A DNA stretch of 10,819 nucleotides. Origin: an uncultured SAR116 cluster alpha proteobacterium. Its GTDB lineage: Bacteria; Pseudomonadota; Alphaproteobacteria; Puniceispirillales; Puniceispirillaceae. The translations under genes were made by a program, and so were the position numbers. The notes beneath the pieces were generated by a model, which did not search any database, was not told the origin of the DNA, and saw only the letters and a list, made by a program, of their open reading frames with translations. Positions 1 to 7,477 of the stretch are shown piece by piece. Positions within the stretch are counted from its first letter, which is position 1. Each line of letters starts with the position of its first letter. Location: positions 1 to 10,819 of the forward strand of contig CABYOG010000033.1 in assembly GCA_902520575.1 (NCBI GenBank), in the 5' to 3' direction.

Positions 1-1
1 T

Positions 2-556
2 GTTTTAACAGGAATAGAAACGATTTTAATTGATAACCCAGAACTGACATGCCGGCTTCCAGGTTGGATTGAAAGCTCGCCTGTTAGAATTATTTTTGAT
101 AGCCATCTGCGCTTGTGCAGTAACAGCAAGGTTGCTCAAACTGTTGCTGCAGGACCTGTAGTTGTCTTTTGTAGTAGGGAGGCAAATTCGCAGGATCAGA
201 TAATGCTTGATAAATGCGGTATTGAGGTTGTAAGGCTTGACCAAAATGCAGACGGACTTGATTTGTCAGCCGCTTTGCAATGGTGTGCAAAACGTGATTT
301 ATCCAGCTTATTATTAGAGGCTGGAACAAAATTAAATCATAGTTTTTATTCTGCTGGCCTGATTGACCAAATTATCCATTTGTCGGCACAAAAAAAACTT
401 AAGACTGGTGTTCCTGGACTACTATATGATGCAAATACTAGAACGGCTCTAGCTTTCCCGCGTGACTCGGATTATACCAAAGCTCGGACTTTTGAGTTGG
501 CTGGAGACCGTTTATCTATCTGGCAAAGAGGCGAAGAAATGATTGGAAAAGTATAG
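2..556 (+). CDS. ribD: RibD, C-terminal (reductase) part, 5' truncated by the window
   Basis: This is the C-terminal 184 residues of the bifunctional riboflavin enzyme RibD. The visible part belongs to the reductase domain, which reduces the ribosyl side chain of the aminouracil intermediate with NADPH in the cytosol. The reading frame is open from base 2. It starts with TGIETILIDNPELTCRLPG, which matches the family's nucleotide-binding segment (usually GxGTVLxDDPxLTxR). It is followed by PVRIIFDSHLRL and, late in the domain, by LLLEAGTKLNHSFYSAGLID, where most homologues have EGG instead of EAG. The N-terminal deaminase domain lies outside the window. ribE starts 3 nt after the stop, with GGAAAAG as a probable ribosome binding site inside the ribD end. 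An internal ATG at 113 is not the gene start, because the family similarity begins well before it. Confidence 0.93.
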   Translation, partial: VLTGIETILIDNPELTCRLPGWIESSPVRIIFDSHLRLCSNSKVAQTVAAGPVVVFCSREANSQDQIMLDKCGIEVVRLDQNADGLDLSAALQWCAKRDLSSLLLEAGTKLNHSFYSAGLIDQIIHLSAQKKLKTGVPGLLYDANTRTALAFPRDSDYTKARTFELAGDRLSIWQRGEEMIGKV

Positions 557-559
557 TCA

Positions 560-1159
560 ATGTTTACAGGCATTGTGACAGCAATTGGAGCAGTTATGTC
601 TATTGAGCGCAAAGGTGATTGGCGCGTTAGTATCGCCGCACCCTGGGCTTGTAATGAAATTGATTTAGGCGCATCAATCTGTTGTTCTGGAGTATGCTTG
701 ACAGTAACCGATCGCGGCTCAGACAGTTTTGAAGTTGACGTATCTGAGGAGACATTGTCAAGGACCACACTTCAAACATGGCAGGAAGGCACTGCTGTAA
801 ATCTTGAACGTTCCCTCAGGATGGGAGATGAAATGGGTGGACATATTGTATCTGGCCATATCGACGGGGTAGCAGTGATTGAAAATATAACAGTAGTTTC
901 TGACTCTCATCGTTTGAAAATTTCTTTGCCGCCGCATTTAGCAGGTTTTGTTGCTGAAAAGGGATCGATTGCTTTAAATGGCGTATCTTTGACTGTCAAT
1001 TCGGTTAGTGAAAATATGTTTTGTGTGAATATAATTGAACATACTTGGAAAAATACAAATATGGGCGACTCTGCAGTAGGCAGTTGTTTGAATTTGGAAA
1101 TTGATATGCTGTCACGTTATGTTTCACGTTTGATGCAGGTTTCAGGAGAAATAAGATAA
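560..1159 (+). CDS. ribE: Riboflavin synthase (alpha chain)
   Basis: Riboflavin synthase performs the last step of riboflavin synthesis: it dismutates two molecules of 6,7-dimethyl-8-ribityllumazine to riboflavin and the aminouracil that RibH reuses. The 199-residue length is normal for the family. The protein has the expected two tandem lumazine-binding barrels. The first begins with MFTGIV and contains GVCLTV at residues 44-49. The second, from about residue 98, contains SGHIDG and SIALNGVSLTVN (136-147). The linker LERSLRMGDEMGGHIVSGH (82-100) is the most conserved stretch, and the C-terminal IDMLSRYV is also typical. The gene lies 3 nt after ribD and 2 nt before the ribB-like gene, so it is co-transcribed with both. 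MFTGIV at the very N-terminus fixes the start. Confidence 0.97.
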   Translation: MFTGIVTAIGAVMSIERKGDWRVSIAAPWACNEIDLGASICCSGVCLTVTDRGSDSFEVDVSEETLSRTTLQTWQEGTAVNLERSLRMGDEMGGHIVSGHIDGVAVIENITVVSDSHRLKISLPPHLAGFVAEKGSIALNGVSLTVNSVSENMFCVNIIEHTWKNTNMGDSAVGSCLNLEIDMLSRYVSRLMQVSGEIR

Positions 1160-1161
1160 AT

Positions 1162-2277
1162 ATGCTAAAAACTCAGCATGGCTTATCCCCGATTGAAGAA
1201 GTGATTGCCGATGGAAGAGCAGGCAAAATGTTTATTCTAGTCGATGACCAAAGCCGTGAAAATGAAGGGGATTTGTGTATTATTGGAGAACATGCAAATG
1301 CCGAGGCGGTCAATTTCATGGCAAAATATGGCCGTGGGCTTATCTGTTTGGCTCTCACTCGAGCACACACTGAACAGCTGGGGCTGGAAATGATGGATCG
1401 GAGGAATGAATCACGTCATCAGACTGCCTTTACTGTATCGATTGAAGCTCGCGAGGGGGTGACAACAGGTATTTCGGCTGCTGACCGCGCCCTTACAATT
1501 CATACAGCGATCAATCCACAAGCACGCCCAGCTGATATTGCTACTCCGGGTCATATTTTTCCTCTTGTAGCTAGAGATGGTGGTACGCTGGTAAGGGCTG
1601 GGCATACCGAGGCTATTGTTGACATTGCCCGGGCCGCTGGTTGTGCCCCAAGTGGAGTGATTTGTGAAATTATGAAAGATGATGGGACAATGGCCAGATT
1701 GCCAGATTTGATGGATTTTGCTCAGCAGCATAATTTAAAAATTGGTGCGATCGCAGATTTGATCTCTTGGCGGCGTCATAATGAAACTTTAGTAACAAGG
1801 ATCGCTGAATCTTCATTTGAGACGGAATTTGGAGGCACATGGCGGCTGTTGATTTATCGGAATGACATTACTGATGTTGAGCATCTCGTGATGTTAAAAG
1901 GGCAGATTGACCCTGACCAACCAACTTTAGTTCGGATGCATGGATTAGATTTGATGGTTGACCTTCTTGGTGAGTCGCACAAAAGCCGTAATCATGGTGA
2001 GTTGCAACAGGCAATGCGAATAATAGCAGAACATGGCAGAGGTGTGATCGTTGTCTTGCGAGAATCAAGTTTGTCCAGTCTTTCCGAAATCCTTCTAGCG
2101 CGGCAGGGATCGGAGACAAAAACTGGTGCACTTGAGTTGAGAGATTATGGAGTGGGTGCTCAGATTCTAAATGACCTGAATGTGTCAGTGATGACTTTAT
2201 TGTCTAATTCAAAGCCAACCGTTATTGGTCTTGAAGGTTATGGGCTGACAATTAAAGGCTGGAAAGCCATAAATTAG
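1162..2277 (+). CDS. ribB: 3,4-dihydroxy-2-butanone 4-phosphate synthase with degenerate GTP cyclohydrolase II domain (RibBX type)
   Basis: The N-terminal half (residues 1-205) is a complete DHBP synthase, which converts ribulose 5-phosphate to the four-carbon unit used by RibH. RENEGD (32-37), TPGHIFPL (128-135), RAGHTEA (145-151) and CEIM (167-170) are present, with metal and catalytic residues E33, E35, H148 and E169 at the spacing of E. coli RibB. The C-terminal half (about 208-371) has the GTP cyclohydrolase II fold signature (RDYGVGAQIL, GLEGYGL) but no cysteine at all. The zinc-ligand segment SECLTGD...RCDCG is replaced by GLDLMVDLLGESHK, and the RQEGRGIGL loop by RESSLSS. That half cannot be a normal zinc GTP cyclohydrolase II. 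This fits the described RibBX variant of Proteobacteria, whose C-terminal domain has no cyclohydrolase activity. A true ribA should lie elsewhere in the genome. A possible ribosome binding site, AGGAG, ends about 13 nt upstream of the ATG. Confidence 0.94.
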   Translation: MLKTQHGLSPIEEVIADGRAGKMFILVDDQSRENEGDLCIIGEHANAEAVNFMAKYGRGLICLALTRAHTEQLGLEMMDRRNESRHQTAFTVSIEAREGVTTGISAADRALTIHTAINPQARPADIATPGHIFPLVARDGGTLVRAGHTEAIVDIARAAGCAPSGVICEIMKDDGTMARLPDLMDFAQQHNLKIGAIADLISWRRHNETLVTRIAESSFETEFGGTWRLLIYRNDITDVEHLVMLKGQIDPDQPTLVRMHGLDLMVDLLGESHKSRNHGELQQAMRIIAEHGRGVIVVLRESSLSSLSEILLARQGSETKTGALELRDYGVGAQILNDLNVSVMTLLSNSKPTVIGLEGYGLTIKGWKAIN

Positions 2278-2295
2278 GACCGTAAGAGACATCGC

Positions 2296-2781
2296 ATGAA
2301 AAAGAAAGCCTTAACTTCTGGTCATTATTTAATTGTTCAGGCTGATTTTTATGCTGAACTTGCCGCCGCTCAGAAGCAAGGCGCAGTTGCACAGCTCGAA
2401 ACTGCAGGGGCAAGCTATGATGTTATTTCTGTGCCTGGTGCGCTTGAAATACCTGCTGCTATTGCAATGGCTGCAACCAACTCATGCCCTTATGACGGCT
2501 TTATTGCTCTGGGATGTGTCATCAGGGGCGAGACAACCCATTACGAGACGGTTTGCACAGAATCCTCTAGGGGGCTGATGGACTTGGCGATTTACCGAAA
2601 TCTTGCAATTGGCAATGGGATTCTTACTGTGGAGAATACCGAACAAGCATGGGAAAGAGCAGATATCAACCGCAAAGATAAAGGTGGTGATGCCGCAAGA
2701 GCTGCGCTGGCCATAGCGGCTGTAGCAAAACGGTTTGCAGAAGATAGAAAACTGATTAATGACTCAAAAGATAATTGTTGA
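2296..2781 (+). CDS. ribH: 6,7-dimethyl-8-ribityllumazine synthase
   Basis: Lumazine synthase condenses the RibB product with the RibD-derived aminouracil; its product is the substrate of RibE. The protein is 161 residues, the normal length for subunits that form pentamers or 60-mer shells. Visible signatures are the N-terminal FYAEL segment (18-22), SVPGALEIP (45-53), GCVIRGETTHYETV (73-86) with the presumed catalytic histidine H82, and NGILTVEN (107-114) followed by a KGGDAARAAL helix. The start lies 18 nt after the ribB-like gene. The end overlaps the nusB start by 23 nt in another frame, so the two genes are probably translationally coupled. The upstream ribosome binding site is weak (TAAGAGAC), which is common inside operons. 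Confidence 0.96.
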   Translation: MKKKALTSGHYLIVQADFYAELAAAQKQGAVAQLETAGASYDVISVPGALEIPAAIAMAATNSCPYDGFIALGCVIRGETTHYETVCTESSRGLMDLAIYRNLAIGNGILTVENTEQAWERADINRKDKGGDAARAALAIAAVAKRFAEDRKLINDSKDNC

Positions 2782-3298
2782 AAATTCAATCCAAAAAAAC
2801 AGGAATGAAAAAGCCGGCCTCTTACGCCCAACAGCAGTTCGCAGACGGGCTGCTGCGCGGCTTGCATCTGTTCAGTTGGGTTACAGTGCAGAAGTGACGG
2901 GCCAGCCTCTGCTAGAAGCAATGCCAAATTTTTTAGATAACTATGCTGATGATATAGCCCGTCAACTACGAGTAAAGAAAATGGATAGTGAGCATTTTTA
3001 TGCTGTGGTTTCAGGAGTCAATAACCGGAGGGTGGAACTTGATCAAATGATTACTGATGGCCTATCGGAGGGATGGTCATTGATGCGGATCGCGCGAACA
3101 GAATTAGTGATTTTGCGGGCAGGTATTCTTGAACTGGATGGCATGCTCCACATACCAGCTCGGGCTGTATTGTCTGAATATGCTAGTATTGCTGATGCAT
3201 TTAATACTGATGTAAGTTTTGTCAATGCATTACTTGACGGGCTTGCGCGCAGGAAACTTAGAACTGCAGAAATGTCTGCGCCTGGTAAGGCTCGTTAA
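2759..3298 (+). CDS. nusB: Transcription antitermination protein NusB
   Basis: NusB binds boxA RNA with NusE (ribosomal protein S10) and supports antitermination on rRNA operons. The protein is 179 residues, with a family core from about residue 27 to 168. It begins with RRRAAARLASVQLGYSAEV, a helix typical of alphaproteobacterial NusB. WSLMRIARTELVILRAGILE is the conserved middle signature, and VLSEYASIADAFNTDVSFVN with ALLDGLARR is the C-terminal one. A basic N-terminal extension of about 25 residues precedes the core, as in many alphaproteobacteria. The ATG lies inside ribH; I see no good alternative start before the core. nusB after ribH is standard in this class. It is the last gene of the riboflavin operon here and ends 2 bp from the convergent bamE gene. 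Confidence 0.95.
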   Translation: MTQKIIVENSIQKNRNEKAGLLRPTAVRRRAAARLASVQLGYSAEVTGQPLLEAMPNFLDNYADDIARQLRVKKMDSEHFYAVVSGVNNRRVELDQMITDGLSEGWSLMRIARTELVILRAGILELDGMLHIPARAVLSEYASIADAFNTDVSFVNALLDGLARRKLRTAEMSAPGKAR

Positions 3299-3300
3299 AT

Positions 3301-3747
3301 CTACTTATCTAAGTTTCTGCGCCGCAAATTGCTAAACATTTGGTCAACGATTGTTAACGAGTCGCCAGGTGTTGGTGTTTTTGATTCAAGTTTTACAATT
3401 TTTTGATCTGAAGCTTTATCCCTTATTTCAATACCTTGAAGCCTATTATTATTATCAAATATGAATATCATAAGTTCACGTTCTATTGTTAATGTCTCGC
3501 CGCCAACACGTTTTTCCATTTTTTGGTTGTTGTAATAGAGTCGACCTGAATTAAAGGCGCCCTCAAAGCTTGGTGGTCCCAGAATTGCAATTGTTTCTGC
3601 TTGAGTTGTTTCGCCTAGCTCGAGCCTGTCTAACTCAGCTGGCTCAATCAACCGTCCATGGGTCATAGTAATGGCTTCGCATGCAGATACCACAATCACT
3701 AAAATGATTAGAAAAATTAATTTAGGCCGTAAAAAGGTTATGTGCAT
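3301..3747 (-). CDS. bamE: Outer-membrane assembly lipoprotein BamE (SmpA/OmlA family)
   Basis: BamE is a small lipoprotein of the BAM complex that inserts beta-barrel proteins into the outer membrane. The 148-residue product has a hydrophobic signal peptide (residues 8-22, rich in I, L and V) ending in the lipobox VSAC with C23 as the lipidation site. The mature part has the SmpA/OmlA pattern: HGRLIEPAELDRLELGETT, then AETIAILGPPS, then the strand segment GRLYYNNQKMEKRVGG. The C-terminal third (DKASDQKIVKLESKTPTPGD) is more hydrophilic, as in other alphaproteobacterial members. It is encoded opposite to nusB, with only 2 bp between the stop codons, and is divergent from the CBP3-like gene. 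I see no clear terminator at the convergent junction. Confidence 0.9.
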   Translation of the reverse strand: MHITFLRPKLIFLIILVIVVSACEAITMTHGRLIEPAELDRLELGETTQAETIAILGPPSFEGAFNSGRLYYNNQKMEKRVGGETLTIERELMIFIFDNNNRLQGIEIRDKASDQKIVKLESKTPTPGDSLTIVDQMFSNLRRRNLDK

Positions 3748-3850
3748 GATGATATCTCATGGCTTGTCAGATTGCCGTATACAGAAAAGTCTCGCACGAA
3801 CAGTTTTGAAAATAAGTCATTGAATTGCGTCTGTAAAGCAAAGACAGGAA

Positions 3851-3880
3851 TGGACGTTAGCAGCATTTATAACGTATAAG
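3851..3880 (+). promoter_or_regulatory. Weak candidate promoter in the bamE / CBP3-like divergent intergenic region
   Basis: The 194-nt gap between bamE and the CBP3-like gene must hold promoters in both directions. On the plus strand the best match is TGGACG at 3851-3856 and TATAAG at 3875-3880 with an 18-nt spacer. A second -10-like hexamer, TATAAC, lies at 3868-3873. Neither has a strong -35 match. For bamE I see only a TATACG-like -10 on the minus strand near 3776-3781, without a convincing -35. Confidence 0.25.
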
Positions 3881-3941
3881 GACGCGTAATGAAGAGCCAG
3901 CCGACCTAAAGCTGATTAAAGATACCAAAAGGATCATTCAA

Positions 3942-4523
3942 GTGCTTTTGTTTTCACGTCTTATGCGCTTTTTGGGCGCGCAACAACGAAAGCTGGAAGC
4001 GAGGCCAGCTGAGCGTCTCTATCAATCCATTCTAAAGGCTAGCCGCCAGCCCAACTTATACACAGAATTTCAAGTGCGCGATCACCTTGACAGCCGTTTT
4101 GATATGCTTTGTCTCCATATCAGCTTGTTGATGGGGCGGTTACGCATGCTGCCTGAAGATGTGCATAAACCGCTTAATCAGGAATTATTCGACCGCTTCT
4201 TTGCTGATATGGATTTTACTTTACGGGAAATGGGAGTGGGTGATTTGGGTGTAGGTAAGCGTGTTCGCAAGATGTCAGAAGCTTTCATGGGGCGATTGCT
4301 CGCCTATAATGAGTCGCTTGAAAAAAGTGATAGGATAGAATTGGCCCTGGTTCTGGCCCGGAATATAAGGCGTTCTCATTACTTAAGTGATGCGGACAGG
4401 CGAATGGCTGACTATGTTTTGGAGAGTCGTGACCGTCTGTCAGCGGTAAGTGATAATGAGATGCAAGCTGGTACAGTTGATTTGGTCGCTATTCTTGCGC
4501 TCCATGGAGACAGCCATGGCTGA
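3942..4523 (+). CDS. Ubiquinol-cytochrome c chaperone family protein (CBP3-like)
   Basis: The 193-residue protein belongs to the CBP3 / ubiquinol-cytochrome c chaperone family, which in mitochondria helps synthesis and assembly of cytochrome b of the bc1 complex. The alphaproteobacterial members are presumed to have a related role at the inner membrane. Recognisable parts are LYQSILKASRQPNLYTEF near the N-terminus, then DHLDSRFDMLCLHISLLMGRL and the core segment LFDRFFADMDFTLREMGVGD, followed by VGKRVRKMSEAFMGRLLAYN. There is no signal peptide or clear membrane helix. The start is taken as GTG at 3942 because AAAAGGAT lies just upstream; the ATG at 3963 (residue 8) is a possible alternative. 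The gene sits before the DUF177 gene, the usual alphaproteobacterial order, and overlaps it by 8 nt. Confidence 0.85.
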   Translation: MLLFSRLMRFLGAQQRKLEARPAERLYQSILKASRQPNLYTEFQVRDHLDSRFDMLCLHISLLMGRLRMLPEDVHKPLNQELFDRFFADMDFTLREMGVGDLGVGKRVRKMSEAFMGRLLAYNESLEKSDRIELALVLARNIRRSHYLSDADRRMADYVLESRDRLSAVSDNEMQAGTVDLVAILALHGDSHG

Positions 4524-5019
4524 GTTGATTGAACTAGACACAAGGGTACCAGCATACGCAATTGCACGTGGAAGCCTCGTTCACTTTGATATCTGCTTGA
4601 AGCAAACTGAACGGCGGCAGCTATCTGAGCGCTTTGCCTTTATTAAGCTTGAAGATGTGATGGGTAAACTCGCATTGGCGCAAATTGCAGATGGCTGCTG
4701 GGAATTGAAAGGCAAAATAAATGTAGCGATAACACAAGCTTGTGTTGTTTCCGGTCAGCCAGTTGAAAGTACGTTTATGATTGAACTTGAAGAACGCTTT
4801 GTGGATTCGTTCTCTGATCAAACGGAAATAGATGCAATGGAGGTTGATGTGGATTTGCTGGTAAATGGTGAAATTCCAATCGGTGAATGCGTATGTCAAT
4901 GGATTGGGGTTTGCGCTCCAGCGTGGCCACGGGCAGAAAATGTCCCAGTTCTGAGTGAACCTGATCTTGATAAAACTGAAAATCATCCTTTTGCTAGGCT
5001 TTCTGAATTGAAAAAATGA
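4516..5019 (+). CDS. yceD: DUF177 / YceD family protein (23S rRNA accumulation)
   Basis: This 167-residue protein belongs to the DUF177 (YceD) family, whose members are needed for normal 23S rRNA and large ribosomal subunit accumulation. The conserved N-terminal half contains LSERFAFIKLEDVMGKLAL and a WELKGKINVAITQACVVSGQ segment, the central strand region of the family with the usual C-V-x-S/T-x-x-P/Q pattern. The C-terminal half contains LLVNGEIPIGECVCQWIGV followed by a P-R segment (APAWPRAE). I chose ATG 4516 because GGAG ends 6 nt before it and the protein then begins MAELIEL. ATGs at 4450 and 4504 would add sequence that overlaps the upstream gene in another frame. In many other bacteria rpmF follows this gene; here plsX follows directly, as is common in Alphaproteobacteria. 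Confidence 0.85.
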   Translation: MAELIELDTRVPAYAIARGSLVHFDICLKQTERRQLSERFAFIKLEDVMGKLALAQIADGCWELKGKINVAITQACVVSGQPVESTFMIELEERFVDSFSDQTEIDAMEVDVDLLVNGEIPIGECVCQWIGVCAPAWPRAENVPVLSEPDLDKTENHPFARLSELKK

Positions 5020-5033
5020 ATTTTGTATTTATG

Positions 5034-5057
5034 CTCAAATTGCTGAGTTTGAGGGAG
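5034..5057 (+). promoter_or_regulatory. Hairpin touching the plsX ribosome binding site
   Basis: CTCAAA (5034-5039) and TTTGAG (5048-5053) can form a 6-bp stem with an 8-nt loop. Its 3' arm overlaps the first bases of the purine-rich ribosome binding site GAGGGAG (5051-5057). The stem could modulate plsX translation, or it could be a chance structure. No U-tract follows, so it is not a terminator. Confidence 0.3.
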
Positions 5058-5065
5058 TATTGTGG

Positions 5066-6112
5066 ATGAAACAGCCACCACGAATATCGTTGGACGCGAT
5101 GGGCGGCGACCACGCTCCTGAAATTGTTGTCCAGGGTGCCGATAGGGCATTTGCTGCTTATCCGGATATTTCGTTGATATTTGTTGGTGATGAGAGGAAA
5201 ATAAGCCCCCTATTGAAAAAAACTCGGTACATGCAAGAGGCAGATATTCATCATACAGATGAAGCTGTTGCGCCAGAAGCTAAACCATCTCAGGCTTTGC
5301 GCGCCGGAAAAAATACATCCATGTGGAGGGCCATTGAACTTGTCGCAAATGGTGAGGTTGACGCAGTGGTTTCTGCAGGAAATACTGGTGCATTGATGGC
5401 AATGTCAAAGCTTCAAATGAGGATGATTGAAGGCGTTACCCGACCAGCTATTGCAGGATTTTTTCCAAGTCCACATGGTCAGTCCTGCCTTTTGGATTTA
5501 GGGGCAAATATCGAATGTGATGCAGAAAACCTCATACAGTTTGCGATCATGGGTAGCGCGTTCTATCGTGATATACATGGAGGTGTCTCGCCGAGTGTTG
5601 GCCTTCTGAATGTTGGAGAGGAAGACCAGAAGGGGTTTGATTATTTGCGTGAAGCGGCAGCTGTTCTGAGCGCAGACTCACTTAATCTCAATTATCACGG
5701 ATTTGTGGAAGGTTCAGATATAGCAAGGGGGAAAGTTGATGTCGTCGTGACCGACGGCTTTTCAGGAAACGTAGCTTTGAAAACTGCAGAGGGTGTCGCG
5801 GAACTATTTCAAGGAGGGTTGCGAACTGCATTTTCCGATAATATAACGACAAGGCTGGGGTTTCTGTTGGCTCGTTCTGGCTTGCGGAGATTTAGACACA
5901 AACTTGATCCTCGGCGATATAATGGAGCAGTTTTTCTTGGATTGAACGGGATATCGGTAAAATCACATGGTGGCACGGATGCATTTGGATTTTCGAATGC
6001 CGTTGGCGTGGCCGTTCACATGCTTCAACAAGGCTTTATTCCAGAAGTGAAATCAGCAATCCACAAGGCTAGATATATTCTTAATAAGGGTATGAATGAC
6101 AGAGATGAATAG
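5066..6112 (+). CDS. plsX: Phosphate acyltransferase PlsX
   Basis: PlsX converts acyl-ACP and phosphate to acyl-phosphate, the donor for glycerol-3-phosphate acylation by PlsY, and so starts phospholipid synthesis at the membrane surface. The 348-residue product begins ISLDAMGGDHAP, the family's N-terminal signature. Further matches are SAGNTGALMA, LLDLGANIECDAENL, GLLNVGEEDQKG, VTDGFSGNVALKTAEG and FLGLNGISVKSHGGTDAFGF. I chose ATG 5066 because GAGGGAG ends 8 nt upstream. An in-frame TTG at 5060 would sit only 2 nt from that site, so it is unlikely. The gene overlaps fabH by 17 nt. The pair plsX-fabH links phospholipid and fatty-acid initiation, a widely conserved arrangement. Confidence 0.96.
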   Translation: MKQPPRISLDAMGGDHAPEIVVQGADRAFAAYPDISLIFVGDERKISPLLKKTRYMQEADIHHTDEAVAPEAKPSQALRAGKNTSMWRAIELVANGEVDAVVSAGNTGALMAMSKLQMRMIEGVTRPAIAGFFPSPHGQSCLLDLGANIECDAENLIQFAIMGSAFYRDIHGGVSPSVGLLNVGEEDQKGFDYLREAAAVLSADSLNLNYHGFVEGSDIARGKVDVVVTDGFSGNVALKTAEGVAELFQGGLRTAFSDNITTRLGFLLARSGLRRFRHKLDPRRYNGAVFLGLNGISVKSHGGTDAFGFSNAVGVAVHMLQQGFIPEVKSAIHKARYILNKGMNDRDE

Positions 6113-7088
6113 ACGGTCCGTTCTCATGGTGGGCGCCGGGTCCTATTTGCCATCACATGTAATGACAAATGATGATTTATCTGAATTTGTTGAGACAGAT
6201 GATAGCTGGATAAAGCAGCGAACAGGGATCGGCCAAAGGCACATTGTTGCGGAGGGGGAAAAAACATCAGACCTGGCTGTACATGCTGCACAGCAAGCAT
6301 TAGAGAATGCGAGACTGTCTGCAGCTGATATTGATATAATCATAATTGCTACGACAACCCCTGATGATACATTTCCATCAACAGCGTCAGTCGTCCAGCA
6401 TAAGTTAAAGGCCTATCAAGCTTTTGCTTTTGACGTGCAAGCGGTGTGTGCAGGGTTTGTTTACGGTCTTGGAGTTGGTGATTCGCTTATCAAATCTGGT
6501 CAGGGGCGGAGAGCACTAATCATTGGTGCGGAAAGCTTTACTAAGCTTCTAAATTGGAAAGACAGGACCACTTGTGTTTTGTTTGGAGATGGTGCAGGGG
6601 CGGTAATTCTTGAAGCTTCAGACGATGCTCCTCAGGATTGGGGAGTGTTGTCCACGGTTTTACATACAGATGGCCGGTATCGTGACATCCTGTACGTTGA
6701 TGGAGGGCCATCTACAACCGGCACGGTAGGTCACGTAAAAATGAAGGGCCAGGATGTTTTCAAACATGCTGTGGAAAAACTCTCCAGTGCAATGAATGAA
6801 GTAATTAAAAAGACCGGCCATCAGCCTGACGATATAGACTGGTTAATTCCGCATCAGGCAAATATCCGTATCATTGACGGAATGCAACGGAAACTGGGGC
6901 TGCCGGCTGAACGGGTGGTTCGTTGCGTGGATAAACATGCAAATACATCAGCTGCCTCTATTCCATTAGCGCTTACTGAGGCGGTTAGTGATGGTCGCGT
7001 TAAAGCTGGTGATTTGCTTGCCTTTGAAGCAATTGGGGGCGGGTTGTCATGGGGGGCATCTCTGGTTCGCTTTGGTCGCCCATTTTAA
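6096..7088 (+). CDS. fabH: 3-oxoacyl-ACP synthase III (FabH)
   Basis: FabH condenses acetyl-CoA with malonyl-ACP and so starts type II fatty-acid synthesis in the cytosol. The 330-residue protein carries the catalytic triad of this thiolase-fold family: C118 in QAVCAGFVYGL, H253 in IPHQANIRI and N283 in KHANTSAASIP. The N-terminal WIKQRTGIGQRH and the glycine-rich C-terminal FEAIGGGLSWGASLVRF are typical. The ATG at 6096 has AAGGG about 5 nt upstream, inside plsX; an alternative ATG at 6105 would shorten the product by 3 residues. I see no intrinsic terminator after the stop. The 98-nt gap to ihfA contains a possible separate promoter. Confidence 0.97.
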   Translation: MTEMNRRSVLMVGAGSYLPSHVMTNDDLSEFVETDDSWIKQRTGIGQRHIVAEGEKTSDLAVHAAQQALENARLSAADIDIIIIATTTPDDTFPSTASVVQHKLKAYQAFAFDVQAVCAGFVYGLGVGDSLIKSGQGRRALIIGAESFTKLLNWKDRTTCVLFGDGAGAVILEASDDAPQDWGVLSTVLHTDGRYRDILYVDGGPSTTGTVGHVKMKGQDVFKHAVEKLSSAMNEVIKKTGHQPDDIDWLIPHQANIRIIDGMQRKLGLPAERVVRCVDKHANTSAASIPLALTEAVSDGRVKAGDLLAFEAIGGGLSWGASLVRFGRPF

Positions 7089-7151
7089 AAAATACAGTTA
7101 AAACAGTATGTTTCTTTATGAATTTCAAGTTTAAAATTGATCTTTGGTGGA

Positions 7152-7180
7152 TTGACCCGGATTTTATCCAGTGATAAGCT
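7152..7180 (+). promoter_or_regulatory. Possible ihfA promoter
   Basis: TTGACC (7152-7157) matches a sigma-70 -35 box at 5 of 6 positions. With a 17-nt spacer the -10 would be TAAGCT (7175-7180), a weak match. Transcription would begin at or next to the ihfA ATG, so the message would be nearly leaderless. This fits the lack of a clear Shine-Dalgarno sequence before ihfA. Confidence 0.35.
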
Positions 7181-7186
7181 TTAATT

Positions 7187-7477
7187 ATGGATAAGACAAT
7201 TACTCGAAGTGATTTAGCCGATGCTGTACACCAACAGATAGGGCTGTCACATAATGAATGCTCGCTTCTCGTCAGCAGTGTGCTTGAAGAGGTCACGGAA
7301 TGTCTTATATCGGGCGACTCAGTCAAACTATCTTCATTCGGCACATTTTCTGTACAATCAAAAAGTGAACGCCTCGGCCGAAACCCTAAGACAGGTGTTG
7401 AGGCTGTTATTACACCGCGCAGAGTGTTATCCTTTCGACCCTCTAATCTCATGAAGAAGCGAATTAATTCAGCCTAA
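7187..7477 (+). CDS. ihfA: Integration host factor subunit alpha
   Basis: IHF is a heterodimeric DNA-bending protein used in recombination, replication and transcription control. The 96-residue protein has the HU/IHF fold: two N-terminal helices ([17 protein letters not shown] and the following EE helix), then [11 protein letters not shown], and the beta-arm GRNPKTG with the DNA-intercalating proline at P67. [18 protein letters not shown] at the C-terminus is typical of the alpha subunit rather than of HU. The order fabH-ihfA-merR is standard in Alphaproteobacteria. Its stop codon overlaps the start of the next gene (TAATG), so the two are translationally coupled. Confidence 0.95.
   Translation: MDKTITRSDLADAVHQQIGLSHNECSLLVSSVLEEVTECLISGDSVKLSSFGTFSVQSKSERLGRNPKTGVEAVITPRRVLSFRPSNLMKKRINSA

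Noticed and set aside
1..560. FMN riboswitch for the riboflavin genes
   Set aside because: The operon start is outside the window and no RFN-like sequence is visible in the intergenic gaps here.
3889..3909. Six-codon frame (MKSQPT) with AAGGA upstream, before the CBP3-like gene
   Set aside because: Too short to support, and the candidate promoters would start transcription at or after its ribosome binding site.
4450..4515. Longer N-terminus for the DUF177 protein
   Set aside because: It overlaps the upstream gene in another frame and does not look like the family; GGAG is correctly placed for ATG 4516.
5060..5065. TTG start for plsX
   Set aside because: Only 2 nt from the ribosome binding site; ATG 5066 has good spacing and gives the usual N-terminus.
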